From assembly GCA_963663635.2 (NCBI GenBank), contig CAXXMY010000009.1:1-64000 (forward strand): a stretch of DNA of 64,000 bases, written 5' to 3'. Below are positions 61,971 through 64,000 of this stretch, one piece after another. This stretch comes from Poriferisodalis sp963663635 (GTDB lineage Bacteria > Actinomycetota > Acidimicrobiia > Acidimicrobiales > Poriferisodalaceae). The first letter of the stretch is position 1. Each line of letters opens with the position of its first letter. Both the position numbers and the translations under genes were made by a program. The notes under the pieces are model-generated. The model made no database searches, was not told where the DNA came from, and was given only the letters and a program-made list of their open reading frames with translations.

Positions 61971-64000
61971 TCACCGCACCGACTCGGCAGCCACGACGCC
62001 GTCCCCCGCTCGGCTGGTCGTGTAGTCGGGCGCGTCGCCGTAGGGGAAGCTGGTGCCGTCACTCCAGACGAGCCAGTAGCCGTCGCCTGACGACGTCACA
62101 CCAATGGCGACAGTCTTGAGGCGGTTTCGGCTTCCTGCCCGCGAGCCGTGGTGATCCGCCGCGCCGATGGCATGCACTGCGGTGTTGGCGCCCGCGATCC
62201 AGTAGCCCTCGCCGCCAGGATCTGCTGTGAGCGAGACCCCGGCTCGGGACTGCCCCAGCGGTGGACCGCAGCCGGCCTCGTGGGCGTCGCCGAACGCCAG
62301 CACGCGGCCGTCGGCGAGCAACAGCCAGTAACCGTCGCCCGATGGTGCAGCCTCGATATCGGTGACCGCAGATGCCAGCGCGAGATGTGCCGCTGCGCCC
62401 CGGAACGCAGCCGTGCCGAAGGCGAACACCGCGCCGTCTGCTGTGGCGAGCCAATAGCCGGTGCCGTCGGGATGCGCGGCCATTGCCACGATGTCGCCGG
62501 ACAAGTCGACCTGCACTGCGGTGCCGTGGTCATCGGCGTCACCGAATGCCTGTACATCGCCGTTCTCGGTCGCGAGCCAGTAGCCGCGTCCCGACGACGT
62601 CGGGGCCATCGCGACAAACGCTGCGGACCCCGCACCGTTTCCGAAATGCTCCGCGGCCCCATCGGCCAGCACGGTTCCATCGGATTTCAGCAGCCAGAGA
62701 CCCGGGCCTGAGATGTCCGTGTCGACGGGATCGATTGGATCAGGCGGCTCGGGCGGTTCGGCGTCCTCGCAGGGTGTGGTCGACGTGAACTGCGGAAACC
62801 GGTACCAGTCGGACTTCAGCGAGAATGCTCGGCGGAACGGATCGCGCGCCCAGCGACCCCACTCCATCTCATAGGTGTCGTCAGTGCCGACGAGGCGAAT
62901 GCCGCGAGTGCGGCCTCCCCAGGCGCCGTTGCCGTTGCGCTCGGTCACTTCGATGCAGCGCAGATTGCCGATGGTCGGGAAGACCGTCTCAATGTCAGAA
63001 CGCCGGATCCTGCTCTCCCATGCATGATTCGGATTGCCCGTGGTGGAATCGCCGAGGTCCTCCACGCCGGGGAAATGAGAGCCCTCGTCGATGCCCGCTG
63101 TCCACCCGCCGCTGGAGGAATGGAATTCGGCGAACGCGATGTTCCCGTTGGGGTGAACCAGGACCTGCCCGGCGGTGTTGACAATTGCGGTGTTGGTGTG
63201 GACGTACCGGCTGCCGTGATCGAGGCCCTGCCCGCTGCGCGCCGCGCCCGCGTACACTTGGCAATTCCAGTAGTCACAGGTGTCGGTGAACAGGCCGCGT
63301 GCTTGACGTGACGCGGCGAGCGACAGTACGTAGGACCTCGCGGCAATGGCCTGCGCTTCGAGCGCAGCGATGCCGCGTCCGTCCCCCAATACACCCCACT
63401 CGGGGATGCTCTCTCTGGGCACCACGCCGCGGAGGTACTGCTCGAGGGGGACCCGGTTGACCGCAACGGGACCGTTCTGGTTGACCACCGCGAGCGTGCC
63501 CCGGTAGGCGATGCGCATCGACTCCACCGCCGAGTCGGTGCCGTCGCAGTAAATCATCACGAGGAGTTTCGACTGGTCGTCGACGCCGTAGTCGTCGTGG
63601 TCCGGAACGGCTTCCACGTACCGGTCGCCGCTGCGGCTCGACGTCGACAGGCCGTCGGCGACGAGATCGCCCCGCCTGCCGCAACCGCTGTTCGAGCGAA
63701 CAGAGAAATCGCCGCTGCTGACGCTGACACGCACGACGCTTCCGCCGCCGAAGCTGCGGCCCGCCACGGTGAACGACGAGCCCGAAGTGACGAGCAGATC
63801 GCCGTCGTTGCGCGTCAGGTGGACCCAGATGTCCCGCTCGTCGATGGTTGCGAGAGCAGTGTTGCTGTAGTAGTGCCCGACGATGCGTTCGCTGGTCCAG
63901 CGATGATCCACGGCGTAGCCCAAGGCGCCCCACTGGCTGAGACCGTTGCCGTGCCCGAATCCGCGGCCTTCGACGACGATCACGTCGGGCGCGAGGCCGG
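61971..64000 (-). CDS. SpoIID/LytB-domain protein with C-terminal GYW propeller-like repeats, 5' end outside window
   Basis: The frame is open at the right edge, and a GTG at 63983 falls inside the SpoIID fold (VIVVEGRGFGHGNGLSQWGA), so the true start is beyond the window. SpoIID blocks follow: VPLEQYLRGVVPRESIPEWG, ALEAQAIAARSYVLS, and FAEFHSSSGGWTAGIDEG. After a Pro/Asp linker come five or six repeats of about 35-50 residues with G-Y-W-L-x-x-x-D-G-x-x-x-A-F-G-D-A (GYWLATADGAVFAFGTAAFR), a layout frequent in Acidimicrobiia surface proteins. Likely a secreted peptidoglycan-active protein. Confidence 0.85.
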   Translation of the reverse strand, partial: GLAPDVIVVEGRGFGHGNGLSQWGALGYAVDHRWTSERIVGHYYSNTALATIDERDIWVHLTRNDGDLLVTSGSSFTVAGRSFGGGSVVRVSVSSGDFSVRSNSGCGRRGDLVADGLSTSSRSGDRYVEAVPDHDDYGVDDQSKLLVMIYCDGTDSAVESMRIAYRGTLAVVNQNGPVAVNRVPLEQYLRGVVPRESIPEWGVLGDGRGIAALEAQAIAARSYVLSLAASRQARGLFTDTCDYWNCQVYAGAARSGQGLDHGSRYVHTNTAIVNTAGQVLVHPNGNIAFAEFHSSSGGWTAGIDEGSHFPGVEDLGDSTTGNPNHAWESRIRRSDIETVFPTIGNLRCIEVTERNGNGAWGGRTRGIRLVGTDDTYEMEWGRWARDPFRRAFSLKSDWYRFPQFTSTTPCEDAEPPEPPDPIDPVDTDISGPGLWLLKSDGTVLADGAAEHFGNGAGSAAFVAMAPTSSGRGYWLATENGDVQAFGDADDHGTAVQVDLSGDIVAMAAHPDGTGYWLATADGAVFAFGTAAFRGAAAHLALASAVTDIEAAPSGDGYWLLLADGRVLAFGDAHEAGCGPPLGQSRAGVSLTADPGGEGYWIAGANTAVHAIGAADHHGSRAGSRNRLKTVAIGVTSSGDGYWLVWSDGTSFPYGDAPDYTTSRAGDGVVAAESVR

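Overview
The window is high-GC actinobacterial chromosome. Its gene content best fits class Acidimicrobiia (inference from families, not from a marker phylogeny). It carries a cell-wall-binding repeat 2 protein, a SpoIID protein with repeated GYW...ADG...AFGDA motifs, DUF5719 and PTPS-related glycosyltransferase membrane proteins, an F420-type nitroreductase-fold protein, CaiB, LLM and acyl-CoA genes, and an actinobacterial-type hpf-secA-prfB-ftsE-ftsX run.

Layout: 1-0.6 kb holds a clipped HTH gene and a degraded VapBC-type module. 0.9-8.2 kb is a minus-strand operon for a peptide/amine-type ABC importer (two permeases, fused double ATPase, class III aminotransferase, substrate-binding lipoprotein). 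8.3-15.5 kb is an insertion-sequence scar. There an IS110 contains an IS3, which contains an IS30; the scar lies between a beheaded oligopeptide ATPase gene and a betaine-binding gene that has lost its 3' part, and an intact IS630 sits in the 5' end of a SWEET-like gene. 15.5-19.8 kb has envelope and transport genes. 19.9-24 kb is a decayed defence/toxin island: Fic remnant, DnaQ-BRCT exonuclease split by IS30, MazEF, PIN-like protein.

24.0-25.6 kb holds the most interesting locus: a lipoprotein with a long Asp/Ser repeat and a thioredoxin domain whose CxxC motif reads UGA-P-A-C. The frame stays open for 97 codons beyond the UGA, and a hairpin with a GGUC apical loop follows it. This is a candidate UxxC selenoprotein, translationally overlapped with an RDD-family membrane gene. 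No selA/selB/selC/selD gene is visible in the window.

25.6-36 kb holds small-molecule and acyl-CoA metabolism, with an ISAzo13-like element splitting an ech-LLM-caiB gene run. 36-44.8 kb is core housekeeping (ftsX, ftsE, prfB, secA, hpf, comF-like, ahcY). A two-gene restriction-modification system lies between ahcY and the sugar-phosphate genes (phosphoglucose/phosphomannose isomerase, Trm112-like, phosphomannomutase). 49.4-51.5 kb is a lysine 2,3-aminomutase-like radical SAM gene whose 3' end is unusual and carries an IS30 scrap. 51-64 kb holds envelope polysaccharide machinery around ftsH: a PTPS-related/GT2 fusion, a thioredoxin-fold protein, DUF5719, a giant GT2 membrane protein and the SpoIID protein, which runs off the right edge.
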